From RCIO01 sp040880025 (GTDB lineage: Bacteria; Pseudomonadota; Alphaproteobacteria; Rhizobiales; Rhizobiaceae): a DNA stretch of 64,000 nucleotides. Below are positions 7,322-16,624 of this stretch, piece after piece. A program made the translations under genes and the position numbers. The stretch covers positions 286,715-350,714 of the forward strand of contig JBBDJD010000010.1 of NCBI GenBank assembly GCA_040880025.1. The letters are read 5' to 3'. A model generated the notes under the pieces. It did no database searches. It was given only the letters and a program-made list of their open reading frames with translations, and had not been told where the DNA came from. How positions within the stretch are numbered: the stretch's first letter is position 1; each line of letters opens with the position of its first letter.

Positions 7322-9118
7322 ATGGTCCTTGCCGTGGCGGGCGCTGTCGGCTCGCTTCTGCTCAGCCTGGCCACGGGTTCAAACAAGCTCCTGAATTCAG
7401 GCGGCGACAGCGACAGCCTGATGCGACTGGTGCAGATCCGCGACCTCATTGCCGGACAAGGCTGGTTCGACCTCACCCAGTATCGCATGGGCCCCGCCGG
7501 CGGCTTCGAGATGCACTGGTCGCGGCTGGTGGATGCGCCGGTCGCCGTCCTGCTTCAACTCGCCGGAATGGTGACGGGTGATGCGTCACGGGCGGAGATG
7601 ATCGTCGCCTATCTTTGGCCCGGTCTGCTGCTGGCCATTTGCCTGTATTTCCTGATCCGCGCGGCACACCGCGTTGGCGGAAGCGAAGCGGCGTTTCCCG
7701 CCGCCGTGCTTGGCCTGGCGGCGTTGCATTTCATGGGCATCTTCGCGCCAGGCTCCTTCGATCACCACAATGTTCAACTGGCGCTGATCCTCGGCGCGGT
7801 CACCGCGCTGGCCGGCGCGTCCGGCATGCGCGCCGGCCTGTTGGCGGGGATTGCCGCCGCCGCGTCGCTTGCCGTCGGCATGGAGACCGCGCCGCTTGTC
7901 GCGGCAATGGGTGCGGTCGCAGCGTTGGCATTTCTGATTCGCGGCACGCACGAAGCACCGCTGGCGCTCGGATTTGGGGCCGGCTTCGCGGCCGGTGCTG
8001 TGCTTGCCAGCCTGGCGACGCTCCCGCCGTCGCGCTGGCTCACGGTCACCTGCGATGCATGGTCGGGCGCGCAGGCCGGAACCGCCATCATTGCCGGCGC
8101 CGGACTGGCCGTGATCGCAATGGCGCCGGTCCTCGGATCGAGCCTGCCGCGAAGGCTTGCCGCCCTAGGCGGTCTGGCCATCGCACTGGCGCTCTACGCC
8201 GCCGCGGCGTTTCCCGCCTGCCTTTCAGAACCGTATGCCGGGCTCGACCCGCTGTTGAAACGCTACTGGCTCGACTGGGTGACGGAGGCGCAGGGCGCGT
8301 TCGGCATGATCGCCAGCAATCCCGGCGAAGCGGCTGGATATTACGTGACGCCGCTGATCGCGATGGTGTTCCTCGGCGCTGGGGTCGCGCGGCGGGCCGG
8401 CCGCCGCGATGCGCTTGTCGTCGGCCTTGTGCTCGCAGCCGCCTTCGCCGTGTCGATCTGGCAGGTGCGGGGCGCGATGTTTTCCGTGCCCATCGCAATC
8501 ATACCCCTGGCCGCGATGATCGCGCGGGCCAGAACGAGGAGCGCGCGTGGCCGGGGTGTCGCACCGGCAATCATGCTGGCCGCGGCGTGGATCGTTTCAT
8601 TCAACATTGCGTGGAACATGGGCGTTACGCGTCTTTCCGCAGCACTGTTCCCCCGCTTCGGGGCAATGATCGGGGATGCGTCCGTCTCGGCTGGCGCGTG
8701 CTACCGGGCAGACGGCTATTCACGCCTCGCCGCGCTGGAGCCCGCGACCGTGCTCGCCATTTCCAACCTGGGCGCGCCGATACTGTCTGGCACCGGACAC
8801 AGGGTGATGTCGGGTCCCTATCACCGAAACGTCGAGGGCAATCTGGCGGCCCTGCGAGCACTGACTGGGGAGCCGGACGCGGCGCGGACCATCATTGAGG
8901 GCCACGGCATCGACCTCGTGGTTCATTGTCCCGGAAACAGCGAAACGAAGGTCCTCGCGTCCGAATTTCCGCGAGGGCTGCTCGCTGCACTGGAAGACGG
9001 CAACGTTCCTGCATGGCTGGCGCCGATCGCGGGTCCTGGAGACGGCGCATTGAGGATTTTCCGGGTCGAGAACCGGCGGGCGGCGCGGGTCGACCGTCCG
9101 CTCCGCGTGACAAATTGA
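7322..9118 (+). CDS. large polytopic membrane protein, GT-C glycosyltransferase-like
   Basis: About 598 aa with around ten hydrophobic spans in the first 430 residues and a soluble C-terminal part. The first loop contains GGDSDSLMRLVQIRDLI and MHWSRLVDAP, reminiscent of the acidic first loop of GT-C enzymes (STT3/PMT type) that use polyprenyl-phosphate sugars. FAPGSFDHHNVQL in a later loop fits the same idea. The family assignment is by look only. I prefer the ATG at 7322 with AGGG close upstream; a TTG at 7256 would add 22 residues. It is divergent from the GT2 gene. Confidence 0.6.
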   Translation: MVLAVAGAVGSLLLSLATGSNKLLNSGGDSDSLMRLVQIRDLIAGQGWFDLTQYRMGPAGGFEMHWSRLVDAPVAVLLQLAGMVTGDASRAEMIVAYLWPGLLLAICLYFLIRAAHRVGGSEAAFPAAVLGLAALHFMGIFAPGSFDHHNVQLALILGAVTALAGASGMRAGLLAGIAAAASLAVGMETAPLVAAMGAVAALAFLIRGTHEAPLALGFGAGFAAGAVLASLATLPPSRWLTVTCDAWSGAQAGTAIIAGAGLAVIAMAPVLGSSLPRRLAALGGLAIALALYAAAAFPACLSEPYAGLDPLLKRYWLDWVTEAQGAFGMIASNPGEAAGYYVTPLIAMVFLGAGVARRAGRRDALVVGLVLAAAFAVSIWQVRGAMFSVPIAIIPLAAMIARARTRSARGRGVAPAIMLAAAWIVSFNIAWNMGVTRLSAALFPRFGAMIGDASVSAGACYRADGYSRLAALEPATVLAISNLGAPILSGTGHRVMSGPYHRNVEGNLAALRALTGEPDAARTIIEGHGIDLVVHCPGNSETKVLASEFPRGLLAALEDGNVPAWLAPIAGPGDGALRIFRVENRRAARVDRPLRVTN

Positions 9119-9182
9119 TACGCTTTTTTAATCGGTTATCCATCATAGCTGTTTCAAATAGCGAAGTTTGACAGGGTGCTTG

Positions 9183-10532
9183 ATGCATAACCTGACTCAC
9201 GACAGGGATATGGCGCAGAACAAGGCGGATCTTGATCTTACCGATCCGCTGACTGGTCTCGGCAACCATCGCCGCTTCCACGACAAGGTGGACAGGCTGA
9301 TCCGGGAGCGCGCCGACGATCCGGCGCCTTTTGCGATCGGCTTGCTCGATCTGGACGGATTCAAGCCGATCAACGATCTGTTCGGTCGCAGCGCAGGCGA
9401 TTTCATTCTCCAGCAGGTGGCGTTGCGCCTCGATGCGGCGATGGACGGCAATTCCACCGTCGCGCGCGTTGGCGCGGACGAGTTTGCCTTTCTCTACCCG
9501 ATGATCTTCTCCGAAGAGGCCGTCTCCCAGAAGGCCCGGATGCTGATCGAGATTCTTTCGGCGCCCTACGACATCGGCGAACGCACCGCCCGCCTCTCGG
9601 CTTCGGTCGGCTGCTCGCTGTTCTACTCCGGCGACGAGACAACCGCGCATCTGCTGAACAAGGCCGAAACCGCGCTCTACCACGCCAAACGGTCCGGCCG
9701 CGGCGGCGTGGTCGTCTATACGCGCGAAATGGAGGAAGCCGCCAAACGCGTCACGCGGATCGAACAGGCGCTTCGCCGGGCTGTTTCCGCCGGCGACGTC
9801 GAGCCCCATTTCCAGCCCATCGTCGACTTGAAGTCGGGCCGCACCATCGGCTTCGAAACGCTCGCCCGCTGGACCGACCGCGATCTTGGCTTCGTGTCGC
9901 CGGCGACCTTCATCCCGATCGCCGAGGAACGCGGCATCATCGCGCCCTTGTCGCAGCTTGTCCTGCGCAAGGCGACCGAAGCGGCGCGCGAGTGGCCGGA
10001 AGACCTTTTCCTTTCCTTCAACCTGTCGCCGTCGCAGCTGGTCGATCAGAACACCGGCCTCCAGATCCTCTCGATCCTGAACCGCACCGGCTTTGATCCG
10101 CGCCGTCTCGAGATCGAGATCACCGAGACCGGCCTGATGACTGATCCGGCCTCGGCCGAGAAGATCGTCGACGATCTGCGCCGTGTCGGCATTCGCGTCT
10201 CGCTGGACGATTTCGGCACCGGCCAGTCTTCGCTCGGACGCTTGCGGGAGTTCAATTTCGACAAGCTCAAGATCGACCGCGCCTTTGTCTCCTCCATCCT
10301 CGAGGACAAGCCGTCGGAACATATCATCCGGGCGATTCTGGCCATGTGCGAGGGGCTCGGCATGGATGTCGTCGCCGAAGGCATCGAAGAGCAGGCCCAG
10401 GCCGACCGTCTGCTGCAGTTCGGCTGCGCCGGCGGCCAGGGCTTCCTGTTCGGCAAGCCAAGCAATGCCGAAGCGACGCTGGGCTATCTGCGTGACAGCC
10501 TGCGCGGCGCCCAGCACGTCCGCACCGCCTGA
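9183..10532 (+). CDS. GGDEF-EAL protein, probable c-di-GMP phosphodiesterase
   Basis: A 449-aa protein with a short N-terminus, a GGDEF domain (about 15-180) and an EAL domain (about 190-440). The cyclase signature reads GADEF (97-101), with the second glycine replaced, so cyclase activity is doubtful. The EAL motif reads ETLAR (224 on), a known active variant. The other phosphodiesterase residues look present (LSFNLSPSQL, EITET, DDFGTG, KIDR, AEGIEE). No membrane span or sensor domain is seen, so it is probably cytosolic. The ATG at 9183 has AGGG seven bases upstream. An SDR gene follows 24 bases later. Confidence 0.92.
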   Translation: MHNLTHDRDMAQNKADLDLTDPLTGLGNHRRFHDKVDRLIRERADDPAPFAIGLLDLDGFKPINDLFGRSAGDFILQQVALRLDAAMDGNSTVARVGADEFAFLYPMIFSEEAVSQKARMLIEILSAPYDIGERTARLSASVGCSLFYSGDETTAHLLNKAETALYHAKRSGRGGVVVYTREMEEAAKRVTRIEQALRRAVSAGDVEPHFQPIVDLKSGRTIGFETLARWTDRDLGFVSPATFIPIAEERGIIAPLSQLVLRKATEAAREWPEDLFLSFNLSPSQLVDQNTGLQILSILNRTGFDPRRLEIEITETGLMTDPASAEKIVDDLRRVGIRVSLDDFGTGQSSLGRLREFNFDKLKIDRAFVSSILEDKPSEHIIRAILAMCEGLGMDVVAEGIEEQAQADRLLQFGCAGGQGFLFGKPSNAEATLGYLRDSLRGAQHVRTA

Positions 10533-10556
10533 CCGGCTGCGGCGTTTCGCATCTCC

Positions 10557-11330
10557 ATGGCGCGTGAATTTCCCAACCATCCCGACCTCGAATCGGCGTC
10601 CGTCCTGATCACCGGCGGCGGCTCGGGCATTGGCGCTGCTCTTACCGAAGGGTTTCTGCGCCAGAAAGCCAGAGTCGCGTTCATCGACATCGACCGGGAA
10701 GCCAGCCACGCGCTGTGCGACCGGCTGGAAGCCGAAATCGGCGCCCGTCCGCTGTTTCTGGAAGCCGATCTGACCGACATCGACGCGCTTCGCGCGGCGG
10801 CCGCGCGGGCTGCCGAGAGCTACGGCCCGGTATCGGTGCTGGTCAACAATGCCGCGCGTGACGACCGCAATGCCGTTGAGGATACGGCGCCGGAGGATTG
10901 GGACGCCAGCCAGGCGATCAATCTGAGACCGCACTTCTTCGCCGTTCAGGCCGTGCTGCCGGGCATGAAGGCGGCCGGCCGCGGCGCGGTCGTCAACTTC
11001 TCTTCCATCGCCTACATGATCAATGGTGGCGAATATCCGTCATACGCAGCCGCCAAGGCGGGGGTTGTCGGGCTGACCAAGAGCCTCGCCGGAGCGCTCG
11101 GTCCGCACGGCATTCGCGTCAATGCGATCGCGCCGGGCATGGTGGTGACGGAGCGCCAGCTTCGCTTGTGGATCGACGAGAACGTCATACAGTCGCATGT
11201 CGGCACCCGGCAGTGTCTCAAGGAGCGCCTCGTCGCAGAGGACATGGTGGCTCCCTGCCTGTTTCTGGCCTCCGATGCGTCGCGCATGATGACCGCGCAG
11301 ACATTGATCGTGGACGGCGGCGTGATGTGA
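10557..11330 (+). CDS. SDR family oxidoreductase
   Basis: A 257-aa classical short-chain dehydrogenase: NAD(P) loop TGGGSGIG, NNAARDD, the catalytic Ser in NFSSIAYM, YAAAK with Tyr and Lys, then APGMV. The acid after the second strand (FIDID) favours NAD. It lies 32 bases before an SMP-30/gluconolactonase gene. Together they would oxidise an aldose to a lactone and open it, as in non-phosphorylative sugar oxidation. The actual sugar cannot be read from sequence. Confidence 0.88.
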   Translation: MAREFPNHPDLESASVLITGGGSGIGAALTEGFLRQKARVAFIDIDREASHALCDRLEAEIGARPLFLEADLTDIDALRAAAARAAESYGPVSVLVNNAARDDRNAVEDTAPEDWDASQAINLRPHFFAVQAVLPGMKAAGRGAVVNFSSIAYMINGGEYPSYAAAKAGVVGLTKSLAGALGPHGIRVNAIAPGMVVTERQLRLWIDENVIQSHVGTRQCLKERLVAEDMVAPCLFLASDASRMMTAQTLIVDGGVM

Positions 11331-11362
11331 GGTAGAATCGCCCACTACCTTTGGGAGGGGGC

Positions 11363-12241
11363 ATGACCGGACCGCGCGTCGATATTCTATCCGAGACGGT
11401 TTGCGAACTTGGCGAGGGGCCGAGCTACGATCCGGCCACCGATACGCTCTGGTGGTTCGACATTCTCGCCTGCAGGCTGATCGAATACCGCTTCGCCGAC
11501 GCGACCGAGATCGTGCACGACCTGCCGGTGATGGCGAGCGCGATCGCCATTGTCGACGACCGGCGCCAGATGCTGGCGACCGACACCGGCCTGCAGCTGC
11601 GCGACGTGGCCAGCGGACGGCTGGAGATGGTCGCGCCGATCGAGGCCGACCACCTTGCCACCCGCGCCAATGATTCCAGGGTTCATCCCTCCGGCGCATT
11701 CTGGGTCGGCACGATGGGCCGCGAAGCGGAAAAGCACGCAGGGGCGATCTACTGGTACCGGGCCGGCGAAACCCGGTTGCTGTTTCCGGATGTGACGATC
11801 CCCAATTCTATCTGCTTTTCGCCCGCGGGCGACGTCGGCTATTGGGCAGATTCGGGCCGCAACATATTGTTTCGCGTCGATTGCGATCCCGAAACCGGCC
11901 TGCCGACATCCGAACCCGCCGCCTTTGTCGACGAACGTGGCCAGCCCGGCGGCATAGACGGTTCGGTCTGCGATCTGGACGGCAATATCTGGAATGCGCG
12001 CTGGGGCTGCTCACGCCTCGACGTCTATGACCTTTCCGGAAAACGGACGCGCTCGATCGACATGCCGGCCAGGCAGGTATCCTGTCCGGCCTTTGTCGGT
12101 CCCGATTTGGACCGTCTCGCCGTCACCTCGGCCCGGCAGGGCATGAGCGCCGACGAGCGCGCGGCCGACCTGCGGGGCGGCAAGACCTTTGTCGTCGACC
12201 TCGCCGTCAGGGGCAGGCCGGAGCCGCGCGTCAGGCTTTGA
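11363..12241 (+). CDS. SMP-30/gluconolactonase/regucalcin family protein
   Basis: A 292-aa six-bladed beta-propeller lactonase. Landmarks are ELGEGPSYD at the N-terminus (metal-binding Glu), RANDSRVHPSGAFWVGTMG, SICFSPAGD and QPGGIDGSVCDLDGNIWNARWG, which carry the divalent-metal ligands (Glu, Asn, Asp). Such enzymes hydrolyse sugar lactones. The ATG at 11363 follows a G-rich box. It pairs with the upstream SDR gene as a likely two-gene operon and converges with the RlpA-like gene after 15 bases. Confidence 0.88.
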   Translation: MTGPRVDILSETVCELGEGPSYDPATDTLWWFDILACRLIEYRFADATEIVHDLPVMASAIAIVDDRRQMLATDTGLQLRDVASGRLEMVAPIEADHLATRANDSRVHPSGAFWVGTMGREAEKHAGAIYWYRAGETRLLFPDVTIPNSICFSPAGDVGYWADSGRNILFRVDCDPETGLPTSEPAAFVDERGQPGGIDGSVCDLDGNIWNARWGCSRLDVYDLSGKRTRSIDMPARQVSCPAFVGPDLDRLAVTSARQGMSADERAADLRGGKTFVVDLAVRGRPEPRVRL

Positions 12242-12256
12242 GCGCCGAGCCCGCGA

Positions 12257-12610
12257 TCAGTTCCCCTTGAGGCATATTTTCGTGTGCCCGGCGCGCATGA
12301 AGCCGAGCGCGTTCGCCGCCGCCTTCGACACGTCGATGATGCGCCCCTTGATGAAGGGACCGCGGTCGTTGATGCGCACCACAACCACGCGCCCGTTGCG
12401 CTGGTTGGTCACCTTCACCTTGGAGCCGAACGGCAGCGACCGGTGAGCGGCCGTCATTGCGGAGGGATCCATCCGCTCGCCATTGGCGGTCCGGTTGCCG
12501 GCCAGCGCGTACCAGGAGGCGGAACCGCACTGGGCGTGGGCGATGGTGGGCGCTGCGACGGACGCAGCGATGGCGAGCGCCGCCGCGGCGCGCAGGAAGG
12601 ATCGTGTCAT
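12257..12610 (-). CDS. RlpA-like double-psi beta-barrel protein
   Basis: A 117-aa exported protein. A signal peptide (about residues 1-26, ending AHAQ) is followed by a single RlpA/DPBB domain: GSASWYALAGNRTANGERMD, SLPFGSKVKVTN, VVVRINDRGPF, IIDVSKAAA. The catalytic-type Asp of NDRGP is present. RlpA proteins are periplasmic or outer-membrane lytic transglycosylases acting on denuded peptidoglycan. There is no lipobox Cys and no SPOR domain, so this is a short secreted member. Confidence 0.85.
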   Translation of the reverse strand: MTRSFLRAAAALAIAASVAAPTIAHAQCGSASWYALAGNRTANGERMDPSAMTAAHRSLPFGSKVKVTNQRNGRVVVVRINDRGPFIKGRIIDVSKAAANALGFMRAGHTKICLKGN

Positions 12611-13138
12611 GAAGTTGTCCGGTCTGTTGGGAAGCTGTTCGGGTTGATCCGCGCCCGTGCCGCCACTATGCGGCGATGTCGTGACACAATCGCAAAGGTT
12701 CCAACACGTTTGGTTTCAGCCGGACATCCGGGTTGAGGACGAACGGGCCGGCCGGAATGGATTTCCGGCCATATCGGGAATGCAGCCTGTCCGCCAGATG
12801 GTTAGCCCAGTCTCTAAACCCTGGATCATTGTTTCGAGGGCCCACGGAACGCTCGGTCGATCGCACTTACGTCAATCGGCCTCTCCTCAGGGTCAGCGCT
12901 GGTCTCGGTGCGCGGGAACACTTGCTGGCCGAGCGGACCTGTATCCTGGAAATGCAATAGTCGCGCTCACGAGCGCATCCCGCGAACATGTTCAAATACC
13001 GGCTCGACTTGGGCGAATTGCCGCGTCGCGGCTGGGCTCCAGGTCAAATATTTGTCCAATCGCCACCTGACATCTGCTGTTGGGCGCATTGCCGACTGGC
13101 AACTCTGGAGCCGTTTGCTGACAGGCTGCTTCCCCGCC
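12611..13138. other. non-coding gap, no gene recognised
   Basis: 528 bases between the RlpA-like gene start and the MFS gene stop. Only short open frames without recognisable content are present, and I see no tRNA, repeat or terminator. It must hold the rlpA-like promoter at its left end. Confidence 0.5.
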
Positions 13139-14362
13139 TCAAGCCTCGGGGGCTTTGCGGGCGACGGTGGCGAACCAAAGCCCGAGAATTGCAACGAGCA
13201 CCATCCCGACCAGGAACGGCGCGGTTATGTCGTAGGCGGTGATGAGAATCCCATAGACGGCTACGCCAATCGACTGGCTGAGAAACAGGCAAGTCGCGAA
13301 GAAGGCAAACCCGCTGGCCCTGGCCTCCGGCAGCAACTGCGTCCCGAAGGTCTGCAGGGAGTTATGCATGCCGGCACCGCCGAGCCCCATGACGGCAACG
13401 CCAATCGCAACCAGCGGCAGCACGGACGCGAGCGAGACAAGCGCCATGCCGGCGATGGCGAAGGATGCGGCAAGCATGAAGAACCTGCTGCGCCCCATAA
13501 TTGGCAGCAGCCGTCCCACAATCAGCGAGTTGCCGGCGCTTCCGACCGCGTAGAGCGCCAGAATTGCGCCGACCAGCGCCGGATTGATCGCAAAGCGGCT
13601 TGCAATCGATATGCTGATGAAGGTGATGGTGCCGAAAAGCGCGAACCCCTCGATGCTTACCGCCAGGAGCACACGTCGCGACCACGGCCGGCCGAGGACA
13701 CGCTTCAGAACTTCTCCGAAGGGTAGTCCGCTGCCTGACACCGACCGCGAAACGAGGAAAGGCATACGCCGGGACTCGATGAGCAGGCCGAGCGTCACGA
13801 TCAGATAAACGCAGCCGGCCACAACTGGCACCAGGCGCCAGTCGGCGAAGCCGGTCAGGACACCGCCGATCAACTGACCGAAGACCAGGCCCATGATCGA
13901 CCCAACCATGTAGCGGGCAAGCACCGGTTGGCGCTCAGAAAATGGAACATTGTCGCCGATCCAGGCCAGCGACATCGGAATGATTGCGGATGCCGCGGCG
14001 CCGGCAAGAAACCTTGCAACGAGAAGGCTTTCGACCGAATAGGCCGCCGCAGCGGTGCTCGTTGCGGCAGAACTGAACAGGCACAGGAAAAACACCATTC
14101 GGTATTTCCCGAGCCTGTCGCCCGCGAAACCCAGACCGATCTGCATCAGGCTGTAGGAGAGCGCGTAGGCGGTGTTTACCTGCGCCGCCATGCCGTTGCT
14201 CACGCCGAAATCGATCGCTATCTGCGGCAAGGCGCTATCCAGCATCCGCTGGTTGGCACTGCTGGCGAAGCCCGCTACGGCGAGAAGCAGGATGACCCGT
14301 TTACGGTCGACAAGGAGGGGAGCTGACAAAATTGGCGGATCCAGTATCGTCAAAACTGACAT
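13139..14362 (-). CDS. MFS transporter
   Basis: A 407-aa inner-membrane protein with about 12 predicted spans in two halves. The MFS signature between spans 2 and 3 is seen (GFAGDRLGKYRMV), and span 1 has LDSALPQIAIDFGVS as in drug/aromatic exporters. It reads away from the flavin reductase genes. A palindrome matching the proposed GntR operator lies about 50 bases upstream (14412-14428), suggesting it belongs to the same regulon as the oxygenase cluster, possibly as importer or exporter of substrate or product. The start has no clear ribosome-binding site. Confidence 0.88.
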   Translation of the reverse strand: MSVLTILDPPILSAPLLVDRKRVILLLAVAGFASSANQRMLDSALPQIAIDFGVSNGMAAQVNTAYALSYSLMQIGLGFAGDRLGKYRMVFFLCLFSSAATSTAAAAYSVESLLVARFLAGAAASAIIPMSLAWIGDNVPFSERQPVLARYMVGSIMGLVFGQLIGGVLTGFADWRLVPVVAGCVYLIVTLGLLIESRRMPFLVSRSVSGSGLPFGEVLKRVLGRPWSRRVLLAVSIEGFALFGTITFISISIASRFAINPALVGAILALYAVGSAGNSLIVGRLLPIMGRSRFFMLAASFAIAGMALVSLASVLPLVAIGVAVMGLGGAGMHNSLQTFGTQLLPEARASGFAFFATCLFLSQSIGVAVYGILITAYDITAPFLVGMVLVAILGLWFATVARKAPEA

Positions 14363-14411
14363 TTTAGATTTACGGATATTGCCCTTTCAATGCGCGCACC
14401 ATTGACGATTC

Positions 14412-14428
14412 CGCATAGCTGCTATGCG
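14412..14428. promoter_or_regulatory. 17-bp palindrome, candidate GntR operator 1
   Basis: CGCATAG-CTG-CTATGCG has perfect 7-base arms. It lies between the divergent MFS gene and flavin reductase genes, next to a TTGACG at 14402-14407. It matches 17015-17031 at 13 of 17 positions. Confidence 0.6.
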
Positions 14429-14731
14429 CGAAGATGGAAGCCGCAACCGGGGGAGGTGCACCGCCCATCGCAAACGCTGATTAGCCACCTCCGGATTTTC
14501 CGTAATATTTACAACGAGTTATGTGATCGCCTCTTAACGGATAAAGGCTTCCTATCAGGTGCCGTCCGAAAGCCATAAATGGCTGAGTACGAGCAGAAAA
14601 ATTCACTCAAAGTCCACGACTGGCACTGTTTCGCTTGCACAATCCGCGCTGATGGGGTTGCGCATGGGGCGTTATTGAGTATTCATTTTCAGAAATTTCA
14701 GTTTCACGGAGTTTGGAATTTGACAGCGGTG

Positions 14732-15223
14732 ATGATATCCGACATCGAACTGACCCCGGGAGCGTTCTGGGGTGCGATCGGAATGCGGGCCGCAGGCGTC
14801 GCCATCGTGACTGCCGAAGGCGGCGACGGCCCGGCCGGGTTTCTTGCACTCTCCGCGACTCATCTGACCGCGAGCCCGCCCACAATGACCGTTTCGATCG
14901 ACGGTCGCACCTCTGCACTGGAAGCAGTCCGGGAAAGCAGGGCTTTCGCGATCAACTTCCTGAACAGCGATGCGGGCGAGATCTACGAGCGCTTCACCAG
15001 CAGGGACGGACCCAAAGGTGCGGAGCGCTTCCAGGATCTGGACTACACCCGCCTCACAACGGGAGCACCGGTCTTTTCGCAGGTCACGGGTGCGCTCGAT
15101 TGCCGGTTGGAGGAGGCGATCGAGCGTTTCGGAACCGTCCTCGCTATCGGGCGTATCGTCAACCTTGTTTCCAACAAGGAGGCGAGCCCAATGATCCATT
15201 ATCAGGGGAAACTTGTCGCATGA
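14732..15223 (+). CDS. flavin reductase family protein (first of pair)
   Basis: A 163-aa FMN-binding split-barrel protein of the HpaC/RutF type. These reduce free FMN or FAD with NAD(P)H and pass FMNH2 to a partner monooxygenase. Landmarks are AIGMRAAGVAIVTAEG at the N-terminus, LSATHLTASPPTMTVSIDG, then FAINFLNSD. The start is uncertain: the ATG at 14732 gives a normal-length protein, while the frame stays open 150 bases upstream. Its stop overlaps the start of the second reductase (ATGA, 15220-15223). It probably serves the luciferase-like oxygenases at 19989-22488. Confidence 0.85.
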   Translation: MISDIELTPGAFWGAIGMRAAGVAIVTAEGGDGPAGFLALSATHLTASPPTMTVSIDGRTSALEAVRESRAFAINFLNSDAGEIYERFTSRDGPKGAERFQDLDYTRLTTGAPVFSQVTGALDCRLEEAIERFGTVLAIGRIVNLVSNKEASPMIHYQGKLVA

Positions 15224-15720
15224 GCATCATCGAACCGTCGCTGGACCCCAATAGTTTCAAGCTCGGCATGCGCAGGTTGGCGTCGGGCGTATCCCTGATC
15301 ACGACCCGCGACAATGCTGGCCAGCCGCACGGCATGATCGCGACTTCTGTCGTCTCGGTCTCGGCCGAGCCGCCCACGCTTCTCGTCTGTGTGAACAAGT
15401 CCGCGTCCTGTCATGACGTGATCGACATCGAGGGTGTCTTCTGCATCAACCTGCTCGGTGACGGTGATGACGAAATCGCCCAGATATTCAGTTCCTCCAA
15501 AACACGCGACGCCCGCTTCTCAGGTGGCGACTGGCGCGAGATGGCGACTGGTTCCCCGGCCCACGCCGGCTCGCTCGCCAGTTTCGATTGCGAAGTACGC
15601 AGCCGCGTGGAGGCCGGATCGCACACGATCTTCATCGGCCAGGTCGTCGATACCCAGCTCTGGGTCGACGTGGTTCAGCCGCTGATCTATCTCAACGGCG
15701 GTTACGCGCGCTGTGCGTGA
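15220..15720 (+). CDS. flavin reductase family protein (second of pair)
   Basis: A 166-aa HpaC/RutF-like reductase: FKLGMRRLASGVSLITTRD, MIATSVVSVSAEPPTLLVCVN, FCINLLGDGDDEIAQIF. It is only loosely similar to the preceding protein, so the pair is not a recent duplication. The 4-base overlap implies coupled, roughly equal synthesis. Either each reductase serves one of the two oxygenases downstream, or the two form a heteromer; neither is shown. Confidence 0.9.
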   Translation: MSIIEPSLDPNSFKLGMRRLASGVSLITTRDNAGQPHGMIATSVVSVSAEPPTLLVCVNKSASCHDVIDIEGVFCINLLGDGDDEIAQIFSSSKTRDARFSGGDWREMATGSPAHAGSLASFDCEVRSRVEAGSHTIFIGQVVDTQLWVDVVQPLIYLNGGYARCA

Positions 15721-15850
15721 TGAGTTTTGGGAAAATTGAAATTTCATTTTTGTTTGGCTTGCTCTGCATGGCCGTGGCGACGTATGCAGGTGTAGGGGAG
15801 GAATACCGTGCACGAACAACCTTGCGCGCGGTGAGGAGGAGCCAATAGAA

Positions 15851-16624
15851 ATGCCAAAGAAAAAGAAGACTACGGCCAACACCAGCAGGCGCGCCGATGC
15901 ATATGAACGCATTCTTCTTGCCATCATACTGGGCGAGATCGAAGGCGGCGCCAAGCTCGATGAGCGCCAACTGGTCAAGGATTACAAGCTCGGCCAGGCA
16001 GCCGTTCGCGATGCGCTGTTCCGCCTTGCGCTGGAAGGTCTCGTTGAGCGCCACGCACGCGTCGGAACCCGCGTCGCCGATCTGAGCCTCAAAGCGCTAC
16101 AAGACGTGTTCGAAACGCGAATCGTCGTCGAAAGTTATGCCGCCGCACTGGCCGCCGAACGGGCGACGCCTGAGGATATTGCGGCGATCCGCGCCACCCA
16201 CGAGGGCCACGCGGCCGCCGTGAAGGCGCGCGACATCAGGCAACTGGTGCTGATCGACATGGCTTTTCACGGCGCCATCGCCAAAACCTGCCGCAATGCC
16301 GAGATCGAGCGCACCCTGGTAAGGCTGCACAACAGCGCCTCGCGTTTCTGGTGTCTCGGGCTCAACCGGACGTCGGAAGAGGACATGACGCGTCAGGGCA
16401 AGGCGCACCTCGCCATCGTCGATGCGATCGAGGTGAAAGACTACGCGGAAATTGAACGCCGGGTGCACGCTGTAATGGGTTACGTCCCCGATCCGCGGTT
16501 TTTCGTCAACGAACCGCTCATTGCGATCAAGCTTTTTTCCGATCCGGAACCGGTGCCCGGCGAAGCGGCCGGCAAGCCGACCATTTCCGCCGTTCCACGG
16601 GTCAGGAAAGCCGCATTCGGCTGA
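15851..16624 (+). CDS. GntR family transcriptional regulator (FCD type)
   Basis: A 257-aa regulator. It has a lysine-rich N-terminus, a GntR winged helix (about 15-80: DERQLVKDYKLGQAAVRDALFRLALEGLVERHARVGTRV) and an all-helical FCD ligand domain (about 90-220). The FCD metal ligands are plausible (Asp in LIDMAFHGAIA, His in that motif and HLAIVDAI). A GAGGAGG box precedes the ATG. It sits between the flavin reductases and the transporter operon, so local control is likely. The palindromes at 14412 and 17015 are the best operator candidates. Confidence 0.9.
   Translation: MPKKKKTTANTSRRADAYERILLAIILGEIEGGAKLDERQLVKDYKLGQAAVRDALFRLALEGLVERHARVGTRVADLSLKALQDVFETRIVVESYAAALAAERATPEDIAAIRATHEGHAAAVKARDIRQLVLIDMAFHGAIAKTCRNAEIERTLVRLHNSASRFWCLGLNRTSEEDMTRQGKAHLAIVDAIEVKDYAEIERRVHAVMGYVPDPRFFVNEPLIAIKLFSDPEPVPGEAAGKPTISAVPRVRKAAFG

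Noticed and set aside
8892..10934. 680-codon open frame antisense to the GGDEF-EAL gene
   Set aside because: High GC keeps the complementary frame open; the plus-strand proteins show clear domains, and the antisense product looks arginine-rich and unlike any family.
12666..12866. 66-aa minus-strand frame in the rlpA/MFS gap
   Set aside because: No ribosome-binding site, no family likeness and no supporting context.
15765..15788. Third possible GntR site (TGCATGG ... GTATGCA) before gntR
   Set aside because: The half-sites are 10 bases apart instead of 3, so the layout differs from the two good sites.
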